Shown here: positions 62,528 to 64,000 of the stretch, piece after piece
Layout of the letters: each line of letters opens with the position of its first letter
Position numbering within the stretch: position 1 is the first letter of the stretch
Assembly: GCF_000164695.2 (NCBI RefSeq)
Contig: NC_014643.1
Location: forward strand, 1,116,001 to 1,180,000
Length of the DNA: 64,000 nt
DNA from: Rothia dentocariosa ATCC 17931
GTDB lineage: Bacteria; Actinomycetota; Actinomycetes; Actinomycetales; Micrococcaceae
Direction: 5' to 3'
Position numbers and translations under genes: made by a program
Notes under the pieces: generated by a model
What the model saw: the letters and a program-made list of their open reading frames with translations, nothing else
The model's database searches: none
What the model was told of the DNA's origin: nothing

Positions 62528-63545
62528 GGTTAATCATCTCCTCGTAGTTATCGGCCAAAGATGCCGAGCCTATGCGGTAGCTTTCGACGCATCCCGCACG
62601 AATTCCTGAAAGCACATGGGGTAAGGCTAGCTCAAGCGCATCGGTACTCAGGGTGACGGTAAACTCCCGAGGGATGGAGGAGTCGCCTTCTATGCGCTTT
62701 TCGATATATTCCGTATTTGGCATATTTACTAGTGGAGATGATGTTTCTACATCTAGCACGCTGCGAAGTTCTTGAAGGAATTCCGGGGTTGCCGTGATTG
62801 AGAGTGTACTTTTTGCTTCTGCCATACCCAGCGCGCTTGTCGGTTCATCACGAACTAGCCGCCCCTTATTAAACAGCAGGTACCTATCGGCATGGCGCTC
62901 TACTTCTAGGAGGTTGTGGGTCACGATCAGCACCGTGGCACCCTGCTCGGCTCGCCTTCGCAGCATCGTCCACAGCAGTTCACGGCGCACCGGATCGACA
63001 TCGTTTGTGGGCTCGTCGAAGAGATAGATGGGGGCGGGCGCGGTGACCGCCATACCGAATGAGGTCAGGCGCTTAATCCCACCCGAGAGCTTATGCCCCG
63101 GCCTGTCCGCCCAATCCCCTAAATCGAGAGTATCGAGAGTTTTCTGAACCGCCCGTTGTGCCTGCTTCGACTTCAACCCGCGAATGCGAACGGCCGTAGC
63201 GATCGCCTGGCGTGGGGTTACTCCCTCCAGGGACGATGCGACCTGCGGCATGATCGCACATACCTGCCGGGCTTGCTCCGGGTGGGCAATGAGGTCGGTG
63301 CCGTCGTACATGATGCTGCCCGCATCCGGCTTTGTTAGCCCCACAATTTGGTTAAGAAACGTCGTTTTCCCAGCACCGTTGTGACCGATCAGCGCCGTTA
63401 CCTCCCCGGGTATAAGCCGCACACTAATATCGTCATTCGCACGGGTTTTGCCGAATGACTTGCATAACCCCGTGACGATAAGACCGCCCTGCGCTTTCGC
63501 GGTGGATACACCCCCGGGTAAGGCGGAACCAGAGATACCTGCCAT
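62520..63545 (-). CDS. ABC exporter ATP-binding protein (drug-type)
   Basis: A 341-residue ATPase with GHNGAGKTT (Walker A), LSGGIKRLTSFG (signature, with I-K-R in place of the common Q-R-R) and IYLFDEPTNDVD (Walker B), and a C-terminal extension of about 100 residues as in drug-exporter ATPases (DrrA type). I start it at the ATG at 63545, with GAAG 5 nt upstream; the frame is open to an ATG at 63629 without a ribosome binding site, so the N-terminus is uncertain. Translation of the permease gene overlaps its end. It is divergent from the partial gene at 63799, which may encode a regulator. Confidence 0.88.
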   Translation of the reverse strand: MAGISGSALPGGVSTAKAQGGLIVTGLCKSFGKTRANDDISVRLIPGEVTALIGHNGAGKTTFLNQIVGLTKPDAGSIMYDGTDLIAHPEQARQVCAIMPQVASSLEGVTPRQAIATAVRIRGLKSKQAQRAVQKTLDTLDLGDWADRPGHKLSGGIKRLTSFGMAVTAPAPIYLFDEPTNDVDPVRRELLWTMLRRRAEQGATVLIVTHNLLEVERHADRYLLFNKGRLVRDEPTSALGMAEAKSTLSITATPEFLQELRSVLDVETSSPLVNMPNTEYIEKRIEGDSSIPREFTVTLSTDALELALPHVLSGIRAGCVESYRIGSASLADNYEEMINHD

Positions 63546-63798
63546 AGGTGCTTCAACCTGCCTTATGCTCTTGTCGTGAACACCGAATATGCAAAGCGTA
63601 TCCCCGTTTTTTCGGCGTACCCGTGACATTCGTCAGGGGTGCAGGCTAGGGCATCCTCGCGCCAAAAAATCGACCTTGAAACCGGTTCGGCAATCCATGA
63701 CATTTAACATAGGCGCCGTCCGCTCGCCGGTGTATGCTCAAAGAGCCCCATTTATGATAGGGATACATTATTCGGCAGCGAGTACCGACGGAGCGAGC

Positions 63799-64000
63799 AT
63801 GACAACGACGCGCACACCGCATGTCTCTCAGCGTGATGCGGATACGCCGGAGAACCGCCGCCTTCAGCCAGGTAGCGCAGATGCCCCATTCTTCGATAAA
63901 TCGGGTATTGTGCGGAGCCTCGTCTGGGGGAGCTGTCTCAACATTTCCTCCAGCGGTTTTATTATTATTGGTCTTAGCGGATCAGCTGAAGCTGAACTCG
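63799..64000 (+). CDS. Start of a gene running off the window (membrane protein or sensor)
   Basis: A frame from an ATG with GGAG 5 nt upstream stays open to the window end (67 codons). The first 30 residues are polar (MTTTRTPHVSQRDADTPENR at the start), followed by IVRSLVWGSCLNISSSGFII, which looks like the beginning of a membrane segment. Its divergent position next to an ABC-2 exporter would suit a DesK-type histidine kinase, but too little is visible to say. Confidence 0.6.
   Translation, partial: MTTTRTPHVSQRDADTPENRRLQPGSADAPFFDKSGIVRSLVWGSCLNISSSGFIIIGLSGSAEAEL

Noticed and set aside
1..64000. tRNA, rRNA, CRISPR arrays, phage integrase and replication origin
   Set aside because: I looked for typical signatures by eye and saw none; a tRNAscan, Infernal or integrase search would be needed to exclude them fully.

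Overview
The window reads as the chromosome of a high-GC oral or upper-airway actinobacterium of the Rothia type (Micrococcaceae). The evidence is moderately GC-rich codon use in the housekeeping genes, a cobalamin-independent methionine synthase with MetF, a copper nitrite reductase fused to a membrane domain, an actinobacterial GT87 mannosyltransferase-like protein and tryptophan/proline-rich N-termini. The genus is inferred; no rRNA or tRNA gene was seen.

1-12 kb is ordinary chromosome: two tandem Tat-type lipoproteins, an MFS exporter, an M13 metallopeptidase, metF-metE behind a SAM (S-box type) riboswitch, an aldo/keto reductase and a sugar porter. Four copies of a palindromic GCGAGCAG repeat sit at the gene ends here and nowhere else that I found. 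12-13.8 kb holds a 42-residue amphipathic peptide gene and a cytochrome P450 with an unusual I-helix.

14-33.6 kb is a RiPP island. First comes an AT-rich linaridin cluster (14.7-17.8 kb): a 53-residue precursor ending in the cypemycin-type GSTICLVC tail, an HTTM-like membrane protein, an alpha/beta hydrolase, a small W-RFFAP protein and an HFCD-type cysteine decarboxylase, followed by decayed DNA and an FAD oxidoreductase. Then come two tandem paralogous class II lanthipeptide cassettes. Cassette 1 (21.4-27.1 kb) has a Cys-free leader peptide, a haloduracin-alpha-like precursor, LanM and LanT. Cassette 2 (28.1-33.6 kb) has an extremely Gly-rich precursor, LanM and LanT. A broken IS transposase lies between the linaridin genes and cassette 1.

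33.7-38.2 kb returns to ordinary genes: a LURP-one-like protein, a small membrane protein, a lipoprotein, a VOC protein, a lytic transglycosylase and a membrane-anchored protein. 38.4-48.8 kb is a second accessory block: a third lanthipeptide cluster on the minus strand (LanA with a CTISWEC lipid-II-type motif, LanM, LanT) and a MacB-like ABC exporter. It is bracketed by two direct copies of the 3' end of the nirK gene, which suggests insertion or recombination there.

48.9-64 kb is chromosome again: the NirK fusion, a GT87 protein, a very large Gln-rich membrane protein, a CPBP protease with a long low-complexity tail, an M18 aminopeptidase, an ABC-2 exporter and the start of a gene that runs off the end. 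Several convergent gene pairs share long perfect hairpins that look like two-way terminators.
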